DNA of 52,191 nucleotides from JARRQJ01 sp037381915 (GTDB lineage Bacteria; Pseudomonadota; Gammaproteobacteria; DRLM01), in contig JARRQJ010000026.1 in the NCBI GenBank assembly GCA_037381915.1, positions 1 through 52,191 on the forward strand, in the 5' to 3' direction. Shown piece after piece: positions 34,434 through 42,853 of this stretch; position 1 is the first letter of the stretch, and each line of letters opens with the position of its first letter. The notes below the pieces were generated by a model that ran no database searches, was not told where the DNA came from, and saw nothing but the letters and a program-made list of their open reading frames with translations. The translations under genes and the position numbers were made by a program.

Positions 34434-34835
34434 ATGCAGACAGTGGCAACATCGAAACAGGCAACGGTTGTGGTTATCGATAACGATGAGGCCGTGCGCC
34501 ATTCTCTGGAATGGCTGGTCAAGTCGTCGGGCCATGATGTCCGCGCCTATAATTCCGGACTGCACTACCTGGACGATGCCGTTAAGGCGAGCAGGCCGGA
34601 CTGCGTCGTTTTGGATATCCATATGCCGGAGATCAATGGGCTCGAATTGTACGGCATCATAAAAACCCGATATCCGGACATCCCGATAATTTTTATATCA
34701 GGCTTCCCCGACCAGGTCATGGCCGAAAAGGCCCGCACCCTTCAGTCGAAGGGATTCTTCACCAAACCGCTGGATAGCGACGCATTGCTGGACTGCATAG
34801 ACAGGGCAGTGGCACGCACCATTCCGCATCCATAA
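34434..34835 (+). CDS. Single-domain response regulator (receiver)
   Basis: A 133-residue receiver domain with no output domain. VVVIDNDEAVRHSL holds the acidic pocket, the phospho-Asp is in VLDIHMPEINGLEL near residue 59, and FFTKPLDSD provides the Lys. Such proteins carry phosphate between kinases and other receivers, or act by protein contact. The leucine-rich first helix and the terminal ARTIPHP do not add a known domain. ATG 34434 is preceded by AAGGCAAAAAGGC. No kinase is adjacent; the two kinases at 28 and 31 kb are candidate partners. Confidence 0.85.
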   Translation: MQTVATSKQATVVVIDNDEAVRHSLEWLVKSSGHDVRAYNSGLHYLDDAVKASRPDCVVLDIHMPEINGLELYGIIKTRYPDIPIIFISGFPDQVMAEKARTLQSKGFFTKPLDSDALLDCIDRAVARTIPHP

Positions 34836-34903
34836 CTACCGAAGCCCAACGGGGGAAGTTCAGGCCCCACTAAAAGTTCCTGATTATTGAAAATAATATA
34901 TCG

Positions 34904-34918
34904 ATAGTCTTCAGCTAT
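34904..34918 (+). promoter_or_regulatory. OxyR-like half site upstream of catalase
   Basis: ATAG (34904-34907), seven bases TCTTCAG, then CTAT (34915-34918) fit one ATAG-N7-CTAT unit of the OxyR consensus, about 90 bp before katA. The second unit is not conserved. Binding is unproven. Confidence 0.4.
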
Positions 34919-35008
34919 CTATAACTACAAAAGAATCAATTTGTACCCTCTACTTTTCGGGACCAGGTTGAAGCATGTATCCAGGGATGAACCCAGAGGA
35001 GAAACGCC

Positions 35009-36451
35009 GTGGAACAGCAATGCCCGTATCATACGACGACCGCCGGCGCCCCCATCGCCGACAATCAGAACAGCCTCACCGCCGGCCCGCGCGGCCCGGT
35101 ACTGCTCCAGGACTGGCAGTTGATCGAGAAGCTCGCCCACCAGAATCGTGAACGCATCCCCGAACGCGTCGTGCATGCCAAGGGCTGCGGCGCCTTCGGC
35201 ACCTTCACCGTCACCAACGACATCAGCCGCTATACCCGCGCCAACATCTTCAAGTTGGTCGGTAGGCAGACCGAGTTGCTCACCCGCTTCTCCACCGTTG
35301 CGGGAGAACTGGGCGCCGCTGACGCCGAGCGTGACGTGCGCGGCTTCGCGGTGAAGTTCTATACCGAGGAAGGCAACTGGGATCTGGTTGGCAACAATAC
35401 GCCGGTATTTTTCATCCGGGATCCTCTCAAGTTCCCGGACTTCATTCACACGCAGAAGCGTCACCCCAAGACTAATATGCGTTCGCCGACGGCCATGTGG
35501 GATTTCTGGTCCCTGTCGCCGGAATCATTGCATCAGGTCACTATCCTGTTCTCCGATCGCGGCCTGCCCATCGACGTGCGCCACATCAACGGCTACGGCT
35601 CCCATACCTTCTCGTTCTGGAACGCGCAGGGAGAGCGCTTCTGGGTAAAATTTCATTTCAAGACCCAGCAGGGACACGAATACTTCACCAATCAAGAAGC
35701 CGAAAAAATCATCGGTGTGACCCGGGAGTCCAGCCAGGAGGATCTCTACGACGCTGTTGCAAACGGCGAGTATCCCAAATGGACGCTGTATGTGCAGATT
35801 ATGCCGGAGCGGGACGCGGAGAAGACGCCCTATAACCCCTTCGATCTCACCAAGGTCTGGCCCCACGGCGACTATCCGTTGATCGAGGTCGGGGTGATGG
35901 AACTCAACCGCAACCCGGAGAACTACTTCGCGGAGATCGAGCAGGCGGCCTTCTCCCCCTCCAACGTGGTACCCGGCATCGGCTTTTCGCCGGACAAGAT
36001 GCTGCAGGCGCGGGTGTTCAGCTACGCCGACGCCCACCGCTATCGCCTCGGCACCCATTACGAGGCGCTGCCGGTGAACGCGCCGCGCTGCCCGGTGCAT
36101 CATTACCACAAGGACGGCGCCATGCGCTTCTTTGCCAACATGCCCAACCCGGACGCCTATTACGAACCCAACTCCTTCGGCGGGCCGGTGGCCCAGCCGC
36201 AAATAACCGAGCCGCCGTTGCGCATCAGCGGCGACGCGGCGCGCTACGACCATCGCCAGGGCAACGACGACTTCAGCCAGCCCCGCGCCCTGTTCAATCT
36301 GTTCAAGGAAGAGCAGCGCCGAAGGCTGTTCGGCAATATCGCGGCGGCGATGACGAGCGTGCCGGACGAGATCGTCGAGCGCCAACTCAAGCTCTTCGAT
36401 CAGGTCCATCCCGACTACGGCGCCGGGGTGCGCTGGGCGCTGGAGCGCTAA
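35009..36451 (+). CDS. katA: Monofunctional haem catalase, small-subunit type
   Basis: This 480-residue enzyme breaks hydrogen peroxide into water and oxygen. The catalytic His is in RERIPERVVHAKGCGAFG (His56). Asn in NNTPVFFIRDP and the proximal haem Tyr in RVFSYADAHRYRLG (about residue 339) complete the active site. The length matches small-subunit (clade 3) catalases. It starts with GTG at 35009 after GAGGAGAAACGCC. The gap upstream holds an OxyR-like half site. It is followed after 69 bp by a ZIP transporter and then a broken dps, which suggests an oxidative-stress and metal region. Confidence 0.96.
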   Translation: MEQQCPYHTTTAGAPIADNQNSLTAGPRGPVLLQDWQLIEKLAHQNRERIPERVVHAKGCGAFGTFTVTNDISRYTRANIFKLVGRQTELLTRFSTVAGELGAADAERDVRGFAVKFYTEEGNWDLVGNNTPVFFIRDPLKFPDFIHTQKRHPKTNMRSPTAMWDFWSLSPESLHQVTILFSDRGLPIDVRHINGYGSHTFSFWNAQGERFWVKFHFKTQQGHEYFTNQEAEKIIGVTRESSQEDLYDAVANGEYPKWTLYVQIMPERDAEKTPYNPFDLTKVWPHGDYPLIEVGVMELNRNPENYFAEIEQAAFSPSNVVPGIGFSPDKMLQARVFSYADAHRYRLGTHYEALPVNAPRCPVHHYHKDGAMRFFANMPNPDAYYEPNSFGGPVAQPQITEPPLRISGDAARYDHRQGNDDFSQPRALFNLFKEEQRRRLFGNIAAAMTSVPDEIVERQLKLFDQVHPDYGAGVRWALER

Positions 36452-36520
36452 GAGCGGCCGCGCCGGAGAGGATACGGAATTTTGCGTCCCCCGCTCCGGT
36501 CCAATCGTTGAGGACACCTT

Positions 36521-37444
36521 ATGGAGCTGACACGCCAACCGCCGCAGCCGCAATCCTGGCGTGACTATGCCCGTACCCATGCGATTGCGGGCACCGGTCT
36601 CGGGCTTGCGGTGCTTTTCGTGCTCGGCCTGCTCATCGCGAGCATTGTGCAGGTATTTACCGGCGAAGCCAAAACCAACATCAATTATGCGCTACTCGGC
36701 GGCGTCGCCGGGTTCACCGCCACCGCGGTCGGTGCATTGCCGGGGCTGCTGTTGCGCGGCATCCGGGCGCGGGTCGAGGACAGCATGCTCGGCTTCGCCG
36801 CCGGCATGATGCTGGCAGCGAGTTCGTTCTCCTTGATCATCCCCGGCCTCGAGGCCGGCAAGCTGGTTGCCGGCAGTGCGGTGCTGGGGGGCGGCCTGGT
36901 GGTGCTGGGCATGGCGCTCGGGGTATTGCTGATGCTGGGGCTAGACGAATTCATTCCGCATCAACATGAAAACAGCGCGCCCTGCGGACCAGGCAGCGAC
37001 CGCATTAATCGCATCTGGCTGTTCGTATTGGCCATCGCCCTGCACAACCTGCCGGAGGGCATGGCCATCGGCGTGAGCTTCTCGCACGGAGATCTCACCG
37101 TGGGTCTGCCGCTGACCGCCGCCATCGCTTTGCAGGATATCCCCGAAGGCCTCGCCGTGGCGCTGGCCCTGCGCAGCGCGGGCCTCGCCCCGCTGAGCGC
37201 CGTCTTGATCGCCGCCGGCAGCGGTGCGCTCGAACCCCTGGGCGCGCTGCTGGGCATCGGGCTTACCAGCGGCCTCGCCGCCGCCTATCCCATTGGGCTG
37301 GGTCTGGCAGCGGGGGCGATGATCTTCGTGGTCTCGCACGAGGTGATACCCGAGACGCACCGCAACGGCCATCAGACCCCGGCGACGCTGGGGCTCATGG
37401 GAGGGTTCGCCCTGATGATGATCCTGGACACTACGCTCGGGTGA
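36521..37444 (+). CDS. ZIP-family metal transporter, GufA-like
   Basis: The 307-residue protein has about eight transmembrane helices and a long first cytoplasmic/periplasmic N-terminus. The paired metal-site helices read HNLPEGMAIGVSFSHGD near residue 178 and QDIPEGLAVALAL near 210, the ZIP (GufA) signature, with a final VVSHEVIPETHRNGH. A His-rich variable loop (FIPHQHENSAP) is short. It probably brings in zinc or another divalent metal. ATG 36521 lies after GAGGACACC. Coupling with catalase and dps suggests that manganese or iron homeostasis in oxidative stress is possible, which is inference. Confidence 0.88.
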   Translation: MELTRQPPQPQSWRDYARTHAIAGTGLGLAVLFVLGLLIASIVQVFTGEAKTNINYALLGGVAGFTATAVGALPGLLLRGIRARVEDSMLGFAAGMMLAASSFSLIIPGLEAGKLVAGSAVLGGGLVVLGMALGVLLMLGLDEFIPHQHENSAPCGPGSDRINRIWLFVLAIALHNLPEGMAIGVSFSHGDLTVGLPLTAAIALQDIPEGLAVALALRSAGLAPLSAVLIAAGSGALEPLGALLGIGLTSGLAAAYPIGLGLAAGAMIFVVSHEVIPETHRNGHQTPATLGLMGGFALMMILDTTLG

Positions 37445-37490
37445 GCGTGTTCACCACGGCATACCATGCCGGGAACGGGAGGATAACACC

Positions 37491-37735
37491 ATGACGCTCG
37501 ACACTGGCATCGCGGAAACGGACCGCGGAAAGAGCACGGACACACTGTCGCTTATGCTCGCCGACAGCTACATCCTGTATCTCAAGACGCACAACTTTCA
37601 CCGGAAGGTCACCGGACCCGTGTTCCAGACCTCGTACGCCGTGTTCGTGACCCGCTTACACGAAATTGCGGAATGCACTGGACCTCATTGCCGAACGCAT
37701 ACCCGCCCCGGGTTTCCCGGTGCGAATACCACTTG
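37491..37735 (+). pseudogene. dps: Broken, truncated dps (ferritin-like DNA-protection protein)
   Basis: The first 50 codons read as a Dps N-terminus: LMLADSYILYLKTHNFHRKVTGPVFQTS, with the ferroxidase His pair region HNFH kept but the next residues changed (R-K where W-N is normal). Near 37660 the sense moves to the next frame, which gives NALDLIAERI and APGFP, again Dps-like. There the similarity ends; the second half of the protein, including the remaining helices, is missing. Dps stores iron and shields DNA in starved cells. A frameshift and a deletion have disabled this copy, and the small secreted protein at 37762 now follows directly. Confidence 0.8.
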
Positions 37736-37761
37736 TTTTCTTCTTACAGGGGGATAGGTCA

Positions 37762-38136
37762 ATGAAAGTCTTTTTTATGATTACGGCTCTATCGCTGTCG
37801 TTGTGGCTATCGACTCCTACACCCGTACACGCCGGCGATGATCCGTCGGCCACCACTTCTCACTTGCCCGCGCTGGAACAGCAGCAGCAGAGTGTCACGG
37901 AAGAGCTGATGGGCATGCTGAAAAGCACCATGACCATCCTCAGAGACATGGACCACCGACCTTCTCCGGATGAGAAAAGACGGTTGGATGCCATGATCAG
38001 CCGCCTGGACACCCTGATGATCCGGCAAAAGGAAATAATGCGGCGCTTGGTGGAGGAACAAAGACTATTCATGCAGCGTCAAAATGAGATTCTGCAACAG
38101 ATACAACCCAGGAACATAATCCCGCCGCCTAAGTGA
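37762..38136 (+). CDS. Small exported coiled-coil protein
   Basis: A 124-residue protein with a clear signal peptide (MKVFFMITALSLSLWLSTPTPVHA, cleavage likely after the final A) and a mature part rich in Gln, Glu and Met. The mature part forms long helices (SVTEELMGMLKSTMTILRDM and LMIRQKEIMRRLVEEQRLFMQRQ) and ends PRNIIPPPK. ATG 37762 has GGGGGATAGG upstream. I recognise no family. Export and helical heptads suggest a periplasmic oligomer. Confidence 0.7.
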   Translation: MKVFFMITALSLSLWLSTPTPVHAGDDPSATTSHLPALEQQQQSVTEELMGMLKSTMTILRDMDHRPSPDEKRRLDAMISRLDTLMIRQKEIMRRLVEEQRLFMQRQNEILQQIQPRNIIPPPK

Positions 38137-38418
38137 CCGCGCGATAACCCGGTCCAGCACGCGGATGCATGCGACCCGCCGTCCGTTAGATCGCGATCGC
38201 GGCGTACTCCAATTTTTGTTCGGACGGACTTCGACCGTATTGACGAGGGTTTCCGATGAACTGCCCTTGCCCTGATGCTCGTCATTGCTCTCGTGCTCCG
38301 CCGGCGACCTTTTAATGCACAATTAATATCGGCTTCAGTCATGTTTAATCCTCCCTTGCTTAAATGTGCCCAATCCTGGAACGCAGGAATGGCTAACAAT
38401 CTTTAGGAGATCACGACC

Positions 38419-38739
38419 ATGACTTATCAGCTCATCACCCCGAACAACGCGGAAAACGTCGGATCCCTCGATCGCGTCAACCGCTTCCTCGTGGGTATGA
38501 CCTTACTTACCGTGGCGGTGCTGTTTACCGCGATTTCCGAGACCGCCCTCGCCGGTCTGGTCGCCGTCGGCTTCTACGCCGGCTTGACCGCCTTCATCGG
38601 CTGGGACCCCTTGTACGCCCTGGCCAACAGCTACCGCGCAGCGAGGCCGGCCCGCGCCATGCCCCCGACGTCCGCCGCGTACCACCCGCACGGAGCCCGG
38701 CCGTTACACTGCAGCGACGACTACCAGCAAGCCGCCTAG
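38419..38739 (+). CDS. DUF2892 (YgaP-transmembrane-like) membrane protein
   Basis: The 106-residue protein has an N-terminal amphipathic segment (NVGSLDRVNRFLVG) and two membrane helices (MTLLTVAVLFTAISETA and LVAVGFYAGLTAFIGW) that end in DPLYALA, the DUF2892 pattern found in YgaP. The C-terminal tail is Pro- and Ala-rich and ends DDYQQAA. The second DUF2892-like protein at 41675-41998 ends QDYQSAA. The start has AGGAGAT upstream. It is followed by an intrinsic terminator. Confidence 0.82.
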   Translation: MTYQLITPNNAENVGSLDRVNRFLVGMTLLTVAVLFTAISETALAGLVAVGFYAGLTAFIGWDPLYALANSYRAARPARAMPPTSAAYHPHGARPLHCSDDYQQAA

Positions 38740-38778
38740 CGGGGCCTGTATATATGCTGTATATATTAAAGACAAAAG

Positions 38779-38821
38779 GCAGGTGCGCGCCCCTCCCCAC
38801 AAGCGCACCTGTCTGTCTTTT
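38779..38821 (+). terminator. Intrinsic terminator after the DUF2892 gene
   Basis: CAGGTGCGC (38779-38787) and GCGCACCTG (38802-38810) make a 9-bp stem with a 14-nt loop, followed by TCTGTCTTTTTC with a T-run at 38817-38821. The position, 40 bp past the stop at 38739, suits termination of the plus-strand transcript. Confidence 0.65.
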
Positions 38822-39014
38822 TCTCGCCTTTTCCCCAATGCGCCCGCCCCACCGGACCTGCCTCTCGCCGTGAGCCGTCGCGCGGCCACCTCACCCCACG
38901 CAACGCCGCCATTACCACCTACCCATCCTGTGTATTAAACTTTCTTGGCGGTGGCGCGGTCCATACAAAGGGGCGTACCATCCGATCCGTTGTCTGCGCC
39001 CCTTAGGACATAAT

Positions 39015-39983
39015 ATGAAAAACAGCCCAAGATCGACAAAGACCGTCCACGTCCCGACACCACCCCATCCCCACCGGCGACGCGAACCGCTGCCCTGGCA
39101 TCGGCCCAAATCCAGCGAGGAGGACCCGGACGCACCGCGGCGTATCCAGGCGATACTGGACAGCCCCGGCTACCGCCAGGCCGACCAGGACGTGGAGTTC
39201 CTTAATCGGGACGAGACCCGCGGCGTCAGGCTGCAGATCGACTATTCGAAACCCGAATTGCTGCTGCAGCAGCACGGCATCCGCCATACCATCGTGATTT
39301 TCGGCGGCACGCGCATCCCCGAACCCGCGGCCGCACAACGCCAGGTGACGGCCTTGCGCGCGGCATTGGATGCCGAACCGCACAACGGCGAGCTGCAACG
39401 GCGCCTGGCCGTCGCTCAGCGCCTGCTCGATAAGAGCCGCTATTACGAGGTGGCGCGCCAATTCGGCCGCCTGGTAGGCAACACCGGCACGGATGCCGAC
39501 GGCGCCCCGCTGGTGGTGATGACCGGCGGCGGTCCCGGCGTGATGGAGGCCGCCAACCGCGGCGCCTTCGACGTGGGCGCCAAATCCATCGGCCTGAATA
39601 TCAACCTGCCCCACGAGCAGTATCCCAACCCCTACATTACCCCGGAGCTGTGTTTCCGCTTTCACTACTTCGCCTTGCGCAAACTGCATTTTCTGCTGCG
39701 CACCCGCGCCCTGGTCGCCTTTCCCGGCGGCTACGGCACCTTCGACGAATTATTCGAAACCCTGACCCTGGTGCAGACGCGCAAGATCAAACCGGTCCCC
39801 ATCGTCCTGGTGGGTGAAAGCTACTGGCGCAAGGCCTTTGACGTAGACTTTCTGGTGGACGAAGGCGTCATAGACGCGGAAGACCGCGAGTTGTTCTGGT
39901 TTGCCGAGACCGCCGAGGAAATCTGGGACGGCATCCTGCACTGGCATCAAGCCAACGGCGCCCCGTTATTTTCCAGGGAGTGA
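39015..39983 (+). CDS. LOG-family protein (Rossmann, lysine-decarboxylase-like)
   Basis: This 322-residue protein has the LOG/TIGR00730 nucleotide-binding fold. A core begins at IVIFGGTRIPEP, then VVMTGGGPGVMEAANRGAFDVG near residue 168, and the signature PGGYGTFDELFE near residue 237. A helical insert of about 60 residues lies after the first strand, and a 70-residue polar N-terminal extension precedes it, longer than in the short LOG enzymes. LOG proteins release cytokinin-type bases from nucleotide monophosphates; other members are nucleosidases of unknown substrate. Upstream AGGA and a gap of 200 bp after the terminator suggest its own promoter. Confidence 0.85.
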   Translation: MKNSPRSTKTVHVPTPPHPHRRREPLPWHRPKSSEEDPDAPRRIQAILDSPGYRQADQDVEFLNRDETRGVRLQIDYSKPELLLQQHGIRHTIVIFGGTRIPEPAAAQRQVTALRAALDAEPHNGELQRRLAVAQRLLDKSRYYEVARQFGRLVGNTGTDADGAPLVVMTGGGPGVMEAANRGAFDVGAKSIGLNINLPHEQYPNPYITPELCFRFHYFALRKLHFLLRTRALVAFPGGYGTFDELFETLTLVQTRKIKPVPIVLVGESYWRKAFDVDFLVDEGVIDAEDRELFWFAETAEEIWDGILHWHQANGAPLFSRE

Positions 39984-40044
39984 AGCGCGGCGCGCCGCTA
40001 CGCACTGTTCAGATAAATTACAAAAAACCATTCGGAGAGCGATT

Positions 40045-41436
40045 ATGAAGATTTCATTCCACGGCGCGGACCGCGGCGTCACCGGCTCCTGTCACATGAT
40101 CGAATGCGCCGGCCGTCGCATCCTCATCGACTGCGGCCTCTACCAGGGAGGACGCGAACTCAACGAGGAAAACGCCGAATCCTTCGGCTTCGAACCCGCC
40201 GCTATCGATTATGTACTCCTCACCCACGCCCACCTGGATCACTGTGGCCGGCTGCCCTTATTAGTGAAACGCGGTTTTCGCGGTGAGATCATCACCACCG
40301 CCGGGTCGCGCGAACTGGCGCGACTGGTGATGCTGGATTCCGCTCATCTGCAGGAAGAAGAGGCTCGTTACCACGCCCGCAAGGCGGCGCGCCACGGCGC
40401 CAATCACGAGGTGGAGCCGCCGCTGTACACGGTGCTGGACGCGATGAACAGCCTCGAATACTTCGGACGGACCGCCGTTTACGCCAAACCCCTGGAATTG
40501 GCCCCGGGGATCAAGGCCACCTTCCACGATGCCGGCCACATCCTCGGCTCCGCGTGTATCTTCCTGGAACTTGACGAGGGCGGCAAACGGCGCTCCGTGC
40601 TGTTTTCCGGCGACCTGGGCAACGCCGGCCGGCCCCTGCTCCGCAATCCGGCGACACCGCCCCGGGCCGATGTGGTGGTAATGGAGACCACCTACGGCGA
40701 CCGTCTGCACAAACAGATGCAGCCGTCCATCGAAGAAATGTACACGGCGATCACGGACACCTTCGAGCGCGGCGGCAATGTGATCATCCCCACCTTCGCC
40801 CTGGAACGCGCTCAGGACATCCTCTTCTATCTGCGCAAAGGCGTGGAGGAAAAACGTCTACCACGTTCGACCCAGGTCTTCCTGGACTCGCCCATGGCGA
40901 TCTCGGCGACCGAAATTTTCGAACGCCACCCCGAATGCTACGAACCGCACATCGCGGAACTGTTCCGCGAAGGCCGTGATCCCTTTCACCTGCCGGGCCT
41001 GCATTTCACCCGTGAGACCGCCGAATCCATGGCCCTCAACCGCATCGGCGGCGGCGCGATCATCATGGCGGGTTCGGGGATGTGCACCGGCGGCCGGGTC
41101 CGCCATCATCTCAAACACCACCTGTGGCGCAAGGACTGCAGCATCGTATTCGTCGGCTACGCGGCGCGCGGCACCTTGGCGCGCCACATCATCGACGGCG
41201 CGCAAGAGGTGCGCATCTTCGGCGACGACATCCGCGTCCGCGCCCACATCCACACCATCAACGGCTTTTCCGCGCACGCCGACCAAAACGAGCTGCTGGC
41301 CTGGCATCGCCAAATCGGCACCCCGGAACGCACCTTCCTGGTTCATGGCGATGAAGACGCCATGCAGCATTTCTCTACGCTATTGAAAGATACCCGGATC
41401 GAAATGCCGGCCCTGCATCAGCAATTCGATCTTTGA
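40045..41436 (+). CDS. Metallo-beta-lactamase/beta-CASP RNA-processing nuclease
   Basis: This 463-residue zinc hydrolase resembles the CPSF73/RNase J-like MBL-beta-CASP exonucleases. The HAHLDHCGRLPLL motif at residue 60 is the metal-binding H-x-H-x-D-H. FHDAGHILGSACI near residue 160 and FSGDLGNAGRPLLRNP follow, and the beta-CASP part has TFALERAQDILFYL and MAGSGMCTGGR, then FSAHADQNELL and FLVHGDEDAM at the C-terminus. It probably trims or cuts RNA. ATG 40045 follows GGAGAGCGATT; the longer frame (39901) overlaps the LOG gene and has no support. The gap after LOG is 61 bp, so co-transcription is possible. Confidence 0.93.
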   Translation: MKISFHGADRGVTGSCHMIECAGRRILIDCGLYQGGRELNEENAESFGFEPAAIDYVLLTHAHLDHCGRLPLLVKRGFRGEIITTAGSRELARLVMLDSAHLQEEEARYHARKAARHGANHEVEPPLYTVLDAMNSLEYFGRTAVYAKPLELAPGIKATFHDAGHILGSACIFLELDEGGKRRSVLFSGDLGNAGRPLLRNPATPPRADVVVMETTYGDRLHKQMQPSIEEMYTAITDTFERGGNVIIPTFALERAQDILFYLRKGVEEKRLPRSTQVFLDSPMAISATEIFERHPECYEPHIAELFREGRDPFHLPGLHFTRETAESMALNRIGGGAIIMAGSGMCTGGRVRHHLKHHLWRKDCSIVFVGYAARGTLARHIIDGAQEVRIFGDDIRVRAHIHTINGFSAHADQNELLAWHRQIGTPERTFLVHGDEDAMQHFSTLLKDTRIEMPALHQQFDL

Positions 41437-41674
41437 TGCTGCTCGGTCTTCTCTAACGCGGATTGCCATGATGATCACAATTCGGCCATATCGCATCAAT
41501 GCAGCTGCACGCCGAATAAAAACCGGAGTCGGCCATCCTGGCCCTTCTCCGGTTTCCCCAATGCTGCTCACCTCCTGAAGACATCCGTATTTGTGATGGA
41601 GGCCAACAAGCAAAACCTCACATTACCTCTTTTGCACAAACGGCATTTCTCCAATCCATTATCCGCAATATACT

Positions 41675-41998
41675 CTACGCAGCACTTTGGTAGTCCTGCT
41701 GACCATAGCGCGTCACGATCAACGGCGATGATATGGAAACATCCTCAGTCGCCTCCTTGCGGCGCTTTTCCTGCACAGCGCTGACAGCCAGGTAAAGGAC
41801 ACCGTATACAAGATCGGCATCGAGTATGGCGGTCAATGACTCATAAGCGCCGATCATCGCCAACAGAAACAGCCACGCCTCGTTCAAGCCGGGAACCAGC
41901 AGAATCGCCGTTATGGCGGCGGCACCGATGGCGCCACGTACGCACCGGCGAGTTGTCCCCAGCGTCCAGTCCGGAATTGCATGTTGATTCGTATTCAT
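41675..41998 (-). CDS. DUF2892-like membrane protein
   Basis: This 107-residue protein has two hydrophobic helices (GAIGAAAITAILLVPGLNEAWLF and LLAMIGAYESLTAIL) and ends in a polar tail QDYQSAA. It resembles DUF2892 proteins in layout and in the tail of the relative at 38419. GGAGGTG, an almost perfect ribosome site, lies before ATG 41998. It converges on the beta-CASP gene, and its upstream region is the gene-poor stretch to 42853. Confidence 0.72.
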   Translation of the reverse strand: MNTNQHAIPDWTLGTTRRCVRGAIGAAAITAILLVPGLNEAWLFLLAMIGAYESLTAILDADLVYGVLYLAVSAVQEKRRKEATEDVSISSPLIVTRYGQQDYQSAA

Positions 41999-42285
41999 GA
42001 TTTGTTCACCTCCAAAAAATAAATAATTGATGAATGTCGATCACAGGCCCTTTGCCACGTGTCCCTTAGGTATCTGCAGCAAGCATGCCAGTCAGTCATA
42101 TTCAATTGATTGTTGTTAGCGATGGAATCCGAAGTTGAAGGAATATAGATAGTTGCATGCATGCCGGATGAAATTCGGTATCGTGGTCAGCATGGAAGAT
42201 TTTCTTTAGTGTTATCCTCGGGAATAACCTGCCCGTCAGATGAGATACGCTTCAATGACCACACGCGCGCATTGCGCTCGCCCAC

Positions 42286-42310
42286 AAAAAATCCGGCCCG
42301 AAGGCCGGAT
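42286..42310 (-). terminator. Intrinsic terminator on the minus strand
   Basis: On the minus strand ATCCGGCC, loop TTCG and GGCCGGAT form an 8-bp stem with the stable TTCG tetraloop, followed by TTTTTTG. It is a good rho-independent terminator. The nearest upstream gene on that strand, the caspase gene, ends 550 bp earlier, so it may end a long mRNA tail or a separate small RNA. Confidence 0.7.
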
Positions 42311-42329
42311 AAAAGCATCCGCTTCACAC

Positions 42330-42365
42330 TTGTCCCCAGAAGGGGTGGTCAAAAAACGGGGACAA
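42330..42365. repeat. REP-like inverted repeat
   Basis: TTGTCCCC (42330-42337) and GGGGACAA (42358-42365) are exact inverted copies, with an inner CCCC-AGAA-GGGG. TTGTCCCC ends and a T/A-rich centre occur in REP elements linked to REP-associated transposases. No transposase gene is found in the window. Confidence 0.5.
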
Positions 42366-42853
42366 CCAAAGGCGGATGACTGGGAGAGCCGCCAATGCTA
42401 AACAGCACAATTACCAGACAGTCCATTCCTCCCTTGACGCGCACAAGATAATGGCATGCATTGCAATGCCCACCATCCATCTGTATACGCAAACCCTCTA
42501 GCGGCGGCCAATGGTCACGCTAGCTGCTTCCCCAATACTTGCCGTCAGCGTACAACTCTCTCTAAAGCACCTGCCGTGCCAACCCGGCACCCGGGACTGT
42601 ATTTATTGTTACTGCCCTTAACACATTTTTTAATCAAGCCATTACATACGATCGGATGTTAACCAATTATCCCTGGCCGCTCGTCGGAGAAGTCCCGCTT
42701 ACGCAGTTGTTATCCGCTCGGATAATAAAAGTATGCAATGGGATACACGTCGATGAGTGTGTATACTCATCAGTAAATCGATGAAGTCATCGTTAGAAAA
42801 GACGGAACGATCCGGGACATGATGGCCTCTTGCACGCCCTGGAACGTAATGTG

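Larger units (their letters stand above)
41999..42853. other. Gene-poor stretch of about 850 bp
   Basis: No protein gene is supported on either strand: a plus-strand frame at 42161-42379 is short, spans palindromes and has no ribosome site. What it contains is a minus-strand terminator (42286-42310), an inverted repeat (42330-42365) and AT-rich tracts near 42600-42760. A small RNA on the minus strand, ending at the terminator, is possible. Confidence 0.45.

Noticed and set aside
37666..37761. An extended N-terminus of the small secreted protein (TTG at 37666)
   Set aside because: That stretch is Dps-like pseudogene sequence, and the signal peptide begins cleanly at ATG 37762 with its own ribosome site.
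38079..38399. A 106-codon minus-strand frame between the secreted protein and DUF2892
   Set aside because: There is no ribosome site and no family resemblance; part of it lies across the coding end of the secreted protein.
21078..42000. FNR/Anr boxes shared by the stress genes
   Set aside because: No TTGAT-N4-ATCAA with good symmetry was seen at the right distance from any start.
42161..42379. A 72-codon plus-strand frame in the gene-poor gap
   Set aside because: It spans the terminator hairpin and the REP-like repeat, and has no ribosome site.
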